Assembly: GCF_014208105.1 (NCBI RefSeq)
Contig: NZ_JACHMQ010000001.1
Coordinates: forward strand, 7,874,001 to 7,938,000
Direction: 5' to 3'
DNA: 64,000 bases
Source: Actinomadura coerulea
GTDB taxonomy: Bacteria; Actinomycetota; Actinomycetes; Streptosporangiales; Streptosporangiaceae
The position numbers and the translations under genes are program-made. Below are positions 23,665-32,430 of the stretch, in pieces; within the stretch, counting starts at the first letter, position 1, and every line of letters begins with the position of its first letter. The notes beneath the pieces are model-generated. The model was not told where the DNA came from. It made no database searches and was given only the letters and a program-made list of their open reading frames with translations.

Positions 23665-24216
23665 TCACGCGCTCGCCGCGACCGCCCTGGCCACCAGCCG
23701 CCGGACCGCCGCGTCCGCCGAATCCGGCAGATCGTCCACCGGGAACCAGCGGAGATCGTCCGACTCGTCCGAGATCGCGTGCCGGGCGCCCTCCGGAGCG
23801 ACCGCGACGTACTGCACGTCCAGGTGCCAGGTCCCCTGCGGATGGCACGGGACCTCGTGCCGGTCGAGCTGCACGGGTCCGGGCACGAGCCGCAGACCCG
23901 GAATGCCCGACTCCTCCGTCGCCTCCCGGAGCGCCGCGCCCGCGAGCGCGACATCGCCCGGTTCGCAGTGCCCGCCGAGCTGGAGCCACGCCTTCACCTT
24001 CGAATGCAGCGTCAGCAGCACCCGGGTACCGGACGCGTCGAGCACGGCCGTGCTGGCGGTGATGTGCCCGGCCGCGCACTCGCGCCACAGGCCGTCCGCC
24101 GGATGCTCCTCCAGATGCCGCAGGAACTCCAGCCGCAGCCCGTCCTGCCCGCGATCGGGCGCCCGCCAGGACGACAGCACGCGCACGGCGTCCCCGTGGA
24201 GGACCCCGGCCGTCAC
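23665..24216 (-). CDS. Nudix hydrolase
   Basis: A 183-residue Nudix enzyme. The box GGHCEPGDVALAGAALREAT plus EESGI fits G-x5-E-x7-R-E-U-x-E-E-x-G-U. WLQLGGH precedes it and DESDDLRWFPVDDLP follows, as in MutT-like members that act on nucleoside diphosphate derivatives. The substrate is unknown. The GTG start at 24216 is 22 bases downstream of a small coupled gene and the whole set appears to be one minus-strand operon with the DUF2342 protein. Confidence 0.85.
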   Translation of the reverse strand: MTAGVLHGDAVRVLSSWRAPDRGQDGLRLEFLRHLEEHPADGLWRECAAGHITASTAVLDASGTRVLLTLHSKVKAWLQLGGHCEPGDVALAGAALREATEESGIPGLRLVPGPVQLDRHEVPCHPQGTWHLDVQYVAVAPEGARHAISDESDDLRWFPVDDLPDSADAAVRRLVARAVAASA

Positions 24217-24238
24217 GACCGCGTGCCCCGCGGCCGGC

Positions 24239-24415
24239 TCATGCGCGGCCGACGCGCGGGTAGCGCGAGTTGGCCGGATGGCGGCGGCGGCGCTCCTGGT
24301 CGAGCGGGCGCTGCCAGCACAGGCTCGCCCGCGCGACCCGCCTGCGGATCGCGTTGGTGGACGAGCCGGGCTCGTAGCGGCAGCCGTTCACCCGCGACGG
24401 GCGCGCCCGGCTCAT
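24239..24415 (-). CDS. Small Arg-rich protein, 58 residues, coupled to the DUF2342 gene
   Basis: The ATG overlaps the stop of the upstream metalloprotease-like gene as ATGA, and nearly every codon ends in G or C (only CAT and GCA do not). Both facts support a real gene. The product begins MSRARPSRVNGCRYEPGSST, contains two Cys (11 and 33), an Arg-rich helix and the basic stretch LDQERRRRHPANSR. No signal peptide or membrane segment is visible and I know no family. It may bind nucleic acid or the neighbouring protein; this is a guess. Confidence 0.55.
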   Translation of the reverse strand: MSRARPSRVNGCRYEPGSSTNAIRRRVARASLCWQRPLDQERRRRHPANSRYPRVGRA

Positions 24416-25854
24416 GCGCGCGGCCCCTCGTCGCCGGGCCCCCGTTCGCCGCCGGGCTCACCGCCGTCCGGCTCCCGCCCGGCGTCCCCCGCGTCGCCGG
24501 ACTCCTTGTCGCCGGACTCCTTGTCGTCGGGCTTGACGTCGGGCTCGCCGTCCTCCTCCAGCCCCCTGGTGAGCTTGGACAGGTCGATGTCGGACAGGCC
24601 CCCGATCTCGTCGCGGCCGTGGACGAAGCCCTCCGGGTCGTCCAGGTCGTCGGACGTCGGCAGCAGGTCGGGGTGCTCCCAGACCGCGTCCCGGCCCTCG
24701 GTGCCGCGCGCCTCGGTCAGCGACCGCCACAGCGCCGCCGCCTCCCGCAGCCGGCGCGGCCGCAGCTCCAGGCCGACGAGCGTCGCGAACGTCCGCTCCG
24801 CCGGGCCGCCCGTCGCGCGGCGCCGCCGCACCGCCTCCGCCAGCTTCACCGAGCCGGGCAGCCGGCCCTGCGCGGCCTCGTTCACGACCGTGTCGACCCA
24901 GCCCTCGACGAGTGCCAGCGTCGTCTCCAGCCGGGCCAGCGCCGCCTTCTGCCGCGGCGTCTCCTCGGGCTGGAGCTGGATCTCCCCGCCGAGCGCCTCC
25001 TGGATGGCCTCCGGGTTGCTCATGTCGAGCCCCTGCACGGCCTGCTCGATGCCCGACAGGTCGACGGTGATGCCGCGCGCGTACTCCTCGACCGCGCCCA
25101 GCATGTGCGCGCGCAGCCACGGCACGTGCGTGAACAGCCGCTGGTGCGCGGCCTCGCGCAGCGCCAGGTAGAGCCGGACCTCGTCGGAGGAGACCTCCAG
25201 GCCCTCCCCGAACGCCTCGACGCCCGCGGGCAGCAGCGCGCCGACGCCGCCCGGCGCCAGCGGCAGCCCCACGTCGGCGGAGCCGGTCACCTCGCGGGCC
25301 AGCCCGCCGAGCGCCTGCCCGGCCTGCCCTCCGACCATCGCCCCGGCCATCTGCTTGACCATCCCGATCAGCGGGCCGGCCATCGCCTGCATCTCGGCCG
25401 GCATCTCGCCGCCGCCGAGCGCCCCGCCCATCGACTCGACCATGCGGGACGCGATCGGGTCGCACACCTTCGCCCACACCGGGAGCGTCTGCTCGATCCA
25501 CTCCGACCGGCTCCACGCCTGCGGCGTGCGGATCCCGGCGGGCAGCGTCGTCCGCTCGTCCAGCCACAGCTCGGCGAGGCGCAGCGCCTCCTCGACCTGG
25601 CGGCGCTCGGTGTCCACCACCGACGGGTCGCCCTGCTCCACCACGGTGTGCCGGGCGATGTTCTTGGCCAGGTCCCAGTTCAGGGGGCCGCCGCCCTCGC
25701 CGCCCGCACCCTGCGCGCCGATCATGTCCGCGAACCGGTGCAGCATGTCGGCGAACTGGGCCATGTCGCCGCCCATGCCCGTGAACGGATCCTGGGGCCG
25801 GTCGTCGTCGTCGCCGTCCCCGGGACGGTTGAAGCCGAACGGAGTGTCACTCAT
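24412..25854 (-). CDS. DUF2342 / zincin-like putative metalloprotease
   Basis: A cytosolic protein of 480 residues that matches the actinobacterial DUF2342 (zincin_2) family, of which Rv3195 is the mycobacterial member. The core has the family segments NWDLAKNIARHTV, LWLDERTTLP, AGGxVGALLPAGVEAFGE-like text and the LALREAAHQRLFTHVPWLR helix, whose E-x-x-H is the presumed zinc-binding element. Gly-rich N-terminal and acidic Lys/Asp/Glu C-terminal tails are low complexity. ATG 25854 is chosen because AGGGG lies six bases upstream. Proteolysis has not been shown for the family to my knowledge. Confidence 0.78.
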   Translation of the reverse strand: MSDTPFGFNRPGDGDDDDRPQDPFTGMGGDMAQFADMLHRFADMIGAQGAGGEGGGPLNWDLAKNIARHTVVEQGDPSVVDTERRQVEEALRLAELWLDERTTLPAGIRTPQAWSRSEWIEQTLPVWAKVCDPIASRMVESMGGALGGGEMPAEMQAMAGPLIGMVKQMAGAMVGGQAGQALGGLAREVTGSADVGLPLAPGGVGALLPAGVEAFGEGLEVSSDEVRLYLALREAAHQRLFTHVPWLRAHMLGAVEEYARGITVDLSGIEQAVQGLDMSNPEAIQEALGGEIQLQPEETPRQKAALARLETTLALVEGWVDTVVNEAAQGRLPGSVKLAEAVRRRRATGGPAERTFATLVGLELRPRRLREAAALWRSLTEARGTEGRDAVWEHPDLLPTSDDLDDPEGFVHGRDEIGGLSDIDLSKLTRGLEEDGEPDVKPDDKESGDKESGDAGDAGREPDGGEPGGERGPGDEGPRA

Positions 25855-25943
25855 CGGTTTGCCCCTGGGATGCATGATGGGCTCATATCCGCAACGTTAG
25901 CCGGTCCCGGCAAGGTCGCGTACTCAAGGAAGGGGGCACCCCC

Positions 25944-27026
25944 GTGGCAACGGGCAAGGTTCGCCCTCGGCGTAGCAAGGGCCCGGTCGTCGCCGTCACC
26001 GGCGCGGCCACCGGCGCGGGACGGCTGCTGGCCGCCCGGCTCGCCGAAAGGGAAGAGATCCGCAAGGTCGTCGCCATCGACGGGCACCGCGGCGACGTGC
26101 CCGGCGTCACCTGGCGTGTCGTCGACATCAGGGATCCGCTGTTGCCCGGCCGGCTCTCCGACGTCGACGTGATCGTCAACCTGGACCTCGAACGGTCCCC
26201 GGACGTGGACCCGCGCGAGCGCCGCACCCACAACGTCCGCGGCGCCCAGACCGTGGTCACCGCCGCGGCGGCGGCCCGCGTCCGGCGCGTGGTCCTCGTC
26301 ACGTCCGCGATGGTGTACGGCGCGGGGCCCGGCAACGAGGTGCCGCTGAGCGAGGACGCCCCGCTGCTCGCCGAGGCCAGCACCTCCATCGCCGGCGACT
26401 ACCTGGAGATCGAGGAGCTGGCCGCCACGGCGCACCTCACCCACCCCGGGGTGGAGGTCACCGTCGTCCGCCCGGCCGCGCTCGCCGGGCCCGGCGTGGA
26501 CACCGTCGTCACCCGCCACTTCGAGGCGCCCCGGCTGCTGTCGGTCAAGGGCAGCACGCCCGGCTGGCAGTTCTGCCACATCGACGACCTCGCGTCCGCC
26601 CTGGACGTCGTCGTCACCGAGAACGTGCCCGGCCCCCTCGCGGTCGGCTCCGAAGGCTGGCTCGGCCCCGAGGAGGTCGCCGAGATCACCGGCAAGCGCC
26701 ACTTCGAGCTGCCCGCCGCCCTCACCTTCGGGATGGCGCAGCGCCTGCACCGGCTCGGCATGACCCCCGCGCCCGCCACCGACCTGCACTACGTCGCCTA
26801 CCCGTGGGTCGTGGACTGCGCGCGGCTGCGCGCCGCCGGCTGGAAGCCCCTCCACGACAACGCCGCGGCCCTGCGCGCCGTGATGGAGGAGACCGCCGGA
26901 CGGCACGCCGTCGTCGGCCGCCGCGTCGGCGGCAAGGAGGCCACCATGGCGACCGCCGCGGGCGCCACCGTCGCCGCTATCGGCGCGGCCGCCGCCATCC
27001 GCCGCGCCCGCAAGCGCCGCCGCTGA
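25944..27026 (+). CDS. NAD-dependent epimerase/dehydratase-type SDR with hydrophobic tail
   Basis: An extended SDR of 360 residues. VVAVTGAATGAGRLLA is the nucleotide loop (G-x2-G-x2-G), DIRD is the acidic adenine contact, TSAMVYGAG carries the Ser/Tyr region with Y in the catalytic place, and RPAALAGPGVD follows. The last 30 residues (MATAAGATVAAIGAAAAI plus a basic end) may be a membrane anchor. The substrate is unknown. The gene is divergent from the DUF2342 operon with an 89-base gap and ends at a hairpin shared with the convergent UPF0182 gene. Confidence 0.75.
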   Translation: MATGKVRPRRSKGPVVAVTGAATGAGRLLAARLAEREEIRKVVAIDGHRGDVPGVTWRVVDIRDPLLPGRLSDVDVIVNLDLERSPDVDPRERRTHNVRGAQTVVTAAAAARVRRVVLVTSAMVYGAGPGNEVPLSEDAPLLAEASTSIAGDYLEIEELAATAHLTHPGVEVTVVRPAALAGPGVDTVVTRHFEAPRLLSVKGSTPGWQFCHIDDLASALDVVVTENVPGPLAVGSEGWLGPEEVAEITGKRHFELPAALTFGMAQRLHRLGMTPAPATDLHYVAYPWVVDCARLRAAGWKPLHDNAAALRAVMEETAGRHAVVGRRVGGKEATMATAAGATVAAIGAAAAIRRARKRRR

Positions 27027-27036
27027 GACGCCCGCC

Positions 27037-27061
27037 CGCCCGTCCGGCCGGACCGGACGGG
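27037..27061. terminator. Hairpin between convergent SDR and UPF0182 genes
   Basis: GCCCGTCCGG pairs with CCGGACGGGC across a five-base loop, 10 bases after the SDR stop and 12 bases after the UPF0182 stop. It is likely bidirectional. Confidence 0.6.
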
Positions 27062-27073
27062 CCGGCGGCGCCG

Positions 27074-29986
27074 TCAGCTCGCCGACGGCGTGGCGCTGGG
27101 CGAGGCGGACGGCGACGACGACGGGCCGGGCGACGGGCTCGGGGAGGTCTTCGGCGGCTCCTTGCCCGCGGCCGACAGCGCGGCCTGCGCGTCCTTGATC
27201 CGCTTCCAGGCCTCGCCCATGCCCGGGTAGTCGCCCTTCTTCTGGGCGTTCTCGTAGTCCGCCACGGCGGCCTTCAGATCCTCGATCGCCTTCTGCGCCG
27301 GGGCGCTCAGCTCCTGGCCCGGCGGCGCCTGCGACCCCGGCTGCGGCGAGGCCCCGGTGCCGCCGAGCACCTGCTTCAACGCCTCGTCGAGCGTGTCGGC
27401 CGCGGCGATGCTCTCCCCGTACCGCACGAGGATCTTGCCGCGGATCGGGTAGGGCTGCTGCTCGGAGCCGCCCGCCGCCTTCGTGTACATCGGCTCCACG
27501 TACAGCAGGCCGCCCCCGAACGGGATCGTCAGCAGGTTGCCCGGGACGGTCTTCGTCCCGCCCTGCCGCAACGCGAACAGATCGGCCTTCACCTTCGGAT
27601 CGGTCTCGAAGGAGTTCTGCACCTGGCCCGGCCCCGCCGGCTGCGCGTTCCGCGGCATCTGCAGGATCTGGATCTGGCCGTAGTCGCGCCCCGGATTCGA
27701 CCCCACCGACATGAACGCGGCGAGCTGAGGGTTGTCACGCGGATTGAACACCGTCGTCAGCGAGAAGGACTGGGCGTCCTGGCCCGGCATCCGCACGCTC
27801 TGGTAGTAGGGGGGCTGCTGCCTGCCCTTGGCGGACGGGTCCTCGGGGACCTCCCAGAAGCCCTCCCCGTTGTAGAACGCCGACGGGTCCGTCACGTGGT
27901 ACTTCGTGAGGATCTTCCGCTGGACCTTGAACTGGTCCTGCGGGTAGCGGAAGTGCGACGCCAGCTCCGGCGGGATCGACGACCGCGGCTGCACCGTGCC
28001 GTCGAACACCTTCATCCACGTCTTGGTGACCGGGTCGTTCTCGTCCCACTGGTACAGGTGGACGGTGCCGTCGTAGGCGTCCACCGTCGCCTTCACCGAG
28101 TTGCGCAGGTAGTTGATGTGGTCGTCGGCCTGCCGCGCCACCGCCGACCGCGTGTCGGTGATCGTGTCGCGGGTGGCCTCCCCGAGGCTCATCTCCTCCG
28201 AGTACGGGTAGCTGCTGGACGTCGTGTAGCCGTCCACCACCCACAGGATGCGGCCGTTCACCACCGTCGGGTACGGGTCGCCGTCCAGCGTCAGCCACGG
28301 CGCCGCCTTCTGCACCATCTGCCGCGGCGACCGGTCGTAGAGGATCTTCGCGTTCTTGTCGATCGCACCCGACAGCAGCAGGTTCTTGTCCTGGAACTTC
28401 GCCGAGTACAGCAGCCGGTGCGCGAACGAGTCGACGGGCACGCCGCCCTGCCCGTCGTAGGTGCTGCTCTGCTGCCCCGAGGGGCTGTTGTCCGGGTAGT
28501 TCAGCTCCTGCTGGCCGCGTCCGCCGACCACCGAGTACCGCGGCGAGCGCTCCCCGAAGTAGATCTCCGGCTGCGCCACCTTGATCGCCTGGTTGGGGGA
28601 CGCCGGCATGTCCGGGGTGATGAAGGCCGGCTCCGTCGCGTCGAAGCGGTCGCCGTAGGCGGAGACGAACCCGTAGCCGTGCGTGTAGACCATGTGGTCC
28701 TTCACCCAGCTGCGCTGCCCCACCGGCGCCCCGGAGAGCTCGCGGAGCGCCACCACCGTGTCGACGACCTTGCCGTCCACCTGGTAGCGGTCCACGTCCA
28801 GCGTGTCGGGGAACCGGTAGAACGGCCGGATCCGCTGCAACTGCTGGAAGGTCTCGCCCACCACGTTCGGGTCGAGGACGCGCACCCCGCTCTGCCCGAG
28901 CTTGGCGGCCTCGTCCTGGAGGACCTTCTTGTCGGTCACCGGTTGCGTCCCGTACGGGACGACCCGCGCCCCGTCCACCCCGTAGGCCCGGCGCGTGAAC
29001 TCGATGTTGCGCTGGATGAACTGGCGCTCCCTGGCCAGCTCGTCGGGCTTCACCTGGAACTGCTGGATCAGCAGCGGGTACACCCCGCCCAGCAGGATCG
29101 CCGACAGCACCAGCAGCGTGAACCCCACGCCCGGCAGCATCATGCCGCGCCGCAGCAGGTTGCTGAAGAACATCGCGGCGCACAGCAGGGCGATCACGGC
29201 CAGGATCGTCTTCGCCGGCAGGAGCGCGTTCACGTCCGTGTAGGACGCGCCCGTCGCCACCCCGCGCTCCGAATGCACCAGCCCGTACCGGTCGAACCAG
29301 TACGCGACCGCCTTCAGCAGGATGAACAACCCGAACAGCACCGACAGGTGCGCCCGCGCGGGCGGGCTCGCCTTGTCGCCCGGCCCCTGCAGCCGCAGCC
29401 CCCCGTACAGGTAGTGCACCATCACCGCGGCCAGGATCGACAAGATCACCGTCGCGAAGACCACCCCGATGACGAGGCGCAGGAACGGATACGTGAAGAC
29501 GTAGAACGAGACGTCCTTGTGGAACTGCGGATCCTTCACACCGAACGGCGTCCGGTTCAGGAACGCCAGCCACACCGGCCACTGGCCCGCGACCGACGAC
29601 CCCGTCAGCATCCCCAGCACCCCGAGCAGCCCCCACGCGATCAACCGCCGCCGCGGGTCGATCACCGCCCGGTAGCGCTCCAGGCCCTGCTGCTCCACCG
29701 ACAGCGGGCGGTACGCCGGGCGCAGCCGGTACGCCACCGCCACGTTCGCGCCCACCACCAGCGCCATCAGCAGCCCCGCCCCGAAGAACAGGACCAGCTT
29801 CGCCCGCAGCTGCGTCGTGTAGACCGACGAGAAGCCGATCGACCGGTACCACAGCAGGTCCGTGTACACCGCCGTGAACGTGAGGAACGCCACCAGCAGC
29901 GCCGCCAGCGCCACCAGCACCGGCAGCAGCGGCCGCGTCCGTCCGGTACCGAGCCGGCGCCCGAAACCGGGAGTCCGGAAGGTCAA
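27074..29986 (-). CDS. UPF0182 family large membrane protein
   Basis: A 970-residue protein matching the UPF0182 (COG1615) family. The N-terminal third has about seven membrane helices (for example LLPVLVALAALLVAFLTF and LVIGVVFATVILSILAAVMV), and the middle is a large extracytoplasmic domain with the conserved KDHMVYTHGYGFVSAYG and TIPFGGGLLYVEPMYT segments. The C-terminus is an acidic helical region and a Ser/Pro tail. TTG 29986 is chosen as start because GGAGGGG sits five bases before it and the open frame further upstream is not family-like. The mycobacterial counterpart is Rv3193c. Function is unknown. Confidence 0.88.
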   Translation of the reverse strand: MTFRTPGFGRRLGTGRTRPLLPVLVALAALLVAFLTFTAVYTDLLWYRSIGFSSVYTTQLRAKLVLFFGAGLLMALVVGANVAVAYRLRPAYRPLSVEQQGLERYRAVIDPRRRLIAWGLLGVLGMLTGSSVAGQWPVWLAFLNRTPFGVKDPQFHKDVSFYVFTYPFLRLVIGVVFATVILSILAAVMVHYLYGGLRLQGPGDKASPPARAHLSVLFGLFILLKAVAYWFDRYGLVHSERGVATGASYTDVNALLPAKTILAVIALLCAAMFFSNLLRRGMMLPGVGFTLLVLSAILLGGVYPLLIQQFQVKPDELARERQFIQRNIEFTRRAYGVDGARVVPYGTQPVTDKKVLQDEAAKLGQSGVRVLDPNVVGETFQQLQRIRPFYRFPDTLDVDRYQVDGKVVDTVVALRELSGAPVGQRSWVKDHMVYTHGYGFVSAYGDRFDATEPAFITPDMPASPNQAIKVAQPEIYFGERSPRYSVVGGRGQQELNYPDNSPSGQQSSTYDGQGGVPVDSFAHRLLYSAKFQDKNLLLSGAIDKNAKILYDRSPRQMVQKAAPWLTLDGDPYPTVVNGRILWVVDGYTTSSSYPYSEEMSLGEATRDTITDTRSAVARQADDHINYLRNSVKATVDAYDGTVHLYQWDENDPVTKTWMKVFDGTVQPRSSIPPELASHFRYPQDQFKVQRKILTKYHVTDPSAFYNGEGFWEVPEDPSAKGRQQPPYYQSVRMPGQDAQSFSLTTVFNPRDNPQLAAFMSVGSNPGRDYGQIQILQMPRNAQPAGPGQVQNSFETDPKVKADLFALRQGGTKTVPGNLLTIPFGGGLLYVEPMYTKAAGGSEQQPYPIRGKILVRYGESIAAADTLDEALKQVLGGTGASPQPGSQAPPGQELSAPAQKAIEDLKAAVADYENAQKKGDYPGMGEAWKRIKDAQAALSAAGKEPPKTSPSPSPGPSSSPSASPSATPSAS

Positions 29987-30104
29987 GTGGCCCCTCCGAT
30001 CGAGATCTCTCCCACCGGCCGCCCGCCGGTGCTGTAGATGCAACTTACCGACTGGGACGGGGGTTCCCGCACTTCCCCGTGCTGAATGGGGGAAAGATGG
30101 GCCC

Positions 30105-30635
30105 GTGAGTCTTCTGGAAGAAGTCGTGCTGGACCTCGAACGTCACTCGGCCCAGGAGGGCTGGGACAGCGCGCCGCGCATCTACGCCCTCGTCCGCAGC
30201 TCCGAACTGCGCCGCGCCGAGCCCGAGCTCGCCGAACAACTCGGCCTGCAGGAGGGGGCCGACACCCTCGCCGCCCTCGAACAGCCCGCCCTGCCCGACC
30301 AGGCCGGCGTCGAGGACGCCCTCGCCACCATCGCCTGGCCCGACACCGTCGAAGGCTGCGCCCTCGTCCTGGAGCGCATCGTCCTGCCGCCCGAGGTCGA
30401 AGAGCAGATCCCCGAGGACGAGGCCCAGGCCGCCGAGTTCGCCGCCTCCCACCCCAAGCGCGAGGACGTGCGCATGATCGTCGGGGTGCTGCGCGACGGC
30501 GCCCGGCACTCCGCCCTCCGGCTCCGCCGCCACGACACCGACGACGAGGTCCTCACCGGACCCGACCTCATCCCCGCCCTCGCCGAAGCCCTCGCCGCCA
30601 CCCTCGAACCCGACGAGCCCGGCGCACCCGGGTAA
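30105..30635 (+). CDS. PPA1309 family protein
   Basis: A 176-residue acidic protein of the actinobacterial PPA1309 family, defined only by conservation. Recognisable stretches are SAQEGWDSAPRIYALVRSSE near the start, TIAWPDTVEGCALVLERIVL in the middle and VGVLRDGARHSALRLRRHD towards the end. It is soluble and has no known catalytic motif. It is divergent from the UPF0182 gene, as is common in actinomycetes, and leads a run of three plus-strand genes. The GTG start follows GGGGGA. From here to 32.2 kb codons avoid G in third position unusually often. Confidence 0.8.
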   Translation: MSLLEEVVLDLERHSAQEGWDSAPRIYALVRSSELRRAEPELAEQLGLQEGADTLAALEQPALPDQAGVEDALATIAWPDTVEGCALVLERIVLPPEVEEQIPEDEAQAAEFAASHPKREDVRMIVGVLRDGARHSALRLRRHDTDDEVLTGPDLIPALAEALAATLEPDEPGAPG

Positions 30636-30668
30636 GGACGGCCGCCCCGGAGAGGTAGCCTGCGGAAC

Positions 30669-31112
30669 GTGAGCCAAAGCGTTGCCGGCGGAGACGTCAT
30701 CCGGCTGATCGGCGTGCGCGACACGCCCCTGTCCGTCGACGAGGTGTACGCCGCCGTCGGCGCCACCGGCGCCGGCGGCACCGCCGTCTTCGCCGGCACC
30801 GTCCGCGACACCGACCACGCGCGCGCCGTCACCGCCCTCTCCTACAGCGCCCACCCCACCGCCGAACGCGAACTCCGCGCCGTCATGGAGAAAGTGGCCG
30901 CCGACTTCCCCGTCCTCGGCCTCGCCGCCCTCCACCGCGTCGGCGACCTCCGCATCGGCGACATCGCCGTCGTCGTCGCCGCGTCCTGCCCCCACCGCGA
31001 AGAAGCCTTCGCCGCCTGCCGCCGCCTCATCGACGACCTCAAGGCCCAGGTCCCCATCTGGAAGCACCAGACCTTCGCCGACGGCGACGACGAGTGGGTC
31101 GGGGCCTGCTGA
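30669..31112 (+). CDS. moaE: Molybdopterin synthase large subunit MoaE
   Basis: MoaE binds two MoaD thiocarboxylates and inserts sulfur into precursor Z to make molybdopterin. The 147-residue protein shows GGTAVFAGTVRDTD, LSYSAHPTAERELRAVM, HRVGDLRIGDIAVVV and the active-site tail PIWKHQTFADGDDEWVG. No moaD is adjacent, so the partner is encoded elsewhere. TAGCCT ends seven bases before the GTG start, which suggests a leaderless mRNA or an internal promoter, although the gap to the previous gene is only 33 bases. Confidence 0.9.
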   Translation: MSQSVAGGDVIRLIGVRDTPLSVDEVYAAVGATGAGGTAVFAGTVRDTDHARAVTALSYSAHPTAERELRAVMEKVAADFPVLGLAALHRVGDLRIGDIAVVVAASCPHREEAFAACRRLIDDLKAQVPIWKHQTFADGDDEWVGAC

Positions 31113-31139
31113 GGGCCCGAACCGCATAGAGTTTCCGGC

Positions 31140-32189
31140 ATGTCTCGTCGTGCCGCCACGCTCAGCCTCGCGAGCGTGCTCGTCCTCGTGCTCGCCCTCG
31201 TCGGCTCCATCATGCGCGTCCCCTACGTCGCCCTGATGCCCGGCCCCACGAGCAACACCCTCGGCACGAACGACAAAGGCCAGCCCCTCATCCGGATCGA
31301 AGGCCGCCAGACCTACCCCGACCAGGGCCACCTCAACTTCACCACGGTCACCTACCGCGGCGGCCCCGGCGGCCGCATCGACCTGATCACCGCCCTGCGC
31401 GGCTGGTTCGCCGGCGACACCGCCATCGTCCCCGAAGAGACGATCTTCCCCAAGGACGAGTCGCCCAAGCAGGTCGACCAGGAGAACACCCGCGCCATGC
31501 AGGACTCCCAGCAGAACGCCGAAGCCGCCGCCCTCCACGAACTCGGCGTCCCCGTCGCCACCCGCGTCGTCGTCGACGGCATCCAGAAGGGGCGCCCCGC
31601 CGACGGCGTCCTCAAACCCGGCGACGAGATCACCGCCCTCGACGGCGCCGCCGTCACCAGCGTCGCCCAGGTCACCGGCCCCATGGCCAAACGCCCCATC
31701 GGTGCCCCCATCACCCTCACCTACACGCGCGACGGCAAACAGGCCAAAGCCACCCTCAAGACCGTCGCCGACCCCACCGGAAAACGCGCCGTCGTCGGAA
31801 TCGTCCTGTCCGACCAGTACAAGTTCCCCTTCAAGATCGACATCAGCATCGGCGACATCGGCGGCCCCTCCGCCGGCCTCATGTTCTCCCTCGCCATCGT
31901 CGACAAACTCACCCCCGGCCCCCTCACCCAAGGCAAGTTCATCGCCGGCACCGGCACCATCACCCCCGACGGCGAAGTCGGCCCCATCGGCGGCATCCAA
32001 CAGAAAATGATCGCCGCGCGCAGAGCCGGCGCCACCGTCTTCCTCACCCCAAAGGACAACTGCGCCGACGCCGCCGGCTCCCGCCCCGACGGCCTCCGCC
32101 TCATCCGCGCCGACACCCTCCACGACGCCGTCCAAGCCATCAACGCCCTCACGACCGGCAAAGGCGCCATCCCCGCCTGCACCCGATAA
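31140..32189 (+). CDS. YlbL-type PDZ and Lon-like (S16) membrane protease
   Basis: A membrane-anchored serine protease of 349 residues. One N-terminal helix (LSLASVLVLVLALVGSIM) is followed by a degenerate PDZ domain (GVLKPGDEITALDGAAVTS) and a Lon S16 domain. The Ser-Lys dyad is visible as S244 in IGGPSAGLMF and K289 in GGIQQKMIAARRAGATVFLT. Family proteins are thought to process or degrade membrane-associated substrates; the mycobacterial neighbour Rv3194c is the likely counterpart. A TAGAGT hexamer ends seven bases before the ATG. The initiator tRNA follows 49 bases after the stop. Confidence 0.88.
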   Translation: MSRRAATLSLASVLVLVLALVGSIMRVPYVALMPGPTSNTLGTNDKGQPLIRIEGRQTYPDQGHLNFTTVTYRGGPGGRIDLITALRGWFAGDTAIVPEETIFPKDESPKQVDQENTRAMQDSQQNAEAAALHELGVPVATRVVVDGIQKGRPADGVLKPGDEITALDGAAVTSVAQVTGPMAKRPIGAPITLTYTRDGKQAKATLKTVADPTGKRAVVGIVLSDQYKFPFKIDISIGDIGGPSAGLMFSLAIVDKLTPGPLTQGKFIAGTGTITPDGEVGPIGGIQQKMIAARRAGATVFLTPKDNCADAAGSRPDGLRLIRADTLHDAVQAINALTTGKGAIPACTR

Positions 32190-32238
32190 CGCCACCGTAC
32201 GAACCACCCCCACCCATGCCATAGACTTAAGACATCAC

Positions 32239-32312
32239 CGCGGGGTGGAGCAGTTCGGTAGCTCGCTGGGCTCATAACCCAGAGGTCGCAGGTTCAAATC
32301 CTGCCCCCGCTA
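32239..32312 (+). tRNA. Initiator tRNA-Met (CAT), copy 1
   Basis: The 74-nt cloverleaf folds fully: acceptor stem with a C1:U72 mismatch, anticodon loop CTCATAA, T arm GCAGG-TTCAAAT-CCTGC. The unpaired 1-72 position and three G-C pairs at the base of the anticodon stem (GGG/CCC) mark an initiator rather than elongator tRNA-Met. CCA is not encoded. TAGACT at 32222-32227 is a plausible -10 box. Confidence 0.95.
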
Positions 32313-32321
32313 CTGGTCCTA

Positions 32322-32365
32322 GGGTCCCCCTGGTCGCCGCTTTGCGGCTTCCGCCAGGGGGACCC
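32322..32365 (+). terminator. Terminator of tRNA-fMet copy 1
   Basis: GGGTCCCCCTGG (32322-32333) pairs with CCAGGGGGACCC (32354-32365), and GCCGC/GCGGC forms an inner hairpin. A short TTCGCATTT follows. Confidence 0.85.
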
Positions 32366-32430
32366 TTCGCATTTCGCCCGGGGGGCGACCCCCCGGATCC
32401 CCCCGCTCCTCCGCCTCCCCCACCCGCCCG

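Noticed and set aside
27074..30043. Start of the UPF0182 gene at 30043
   Set aside because: The extra 19 residues are not family-like and the TTG at 29986 has a strong GGAGGGG ribosome site.
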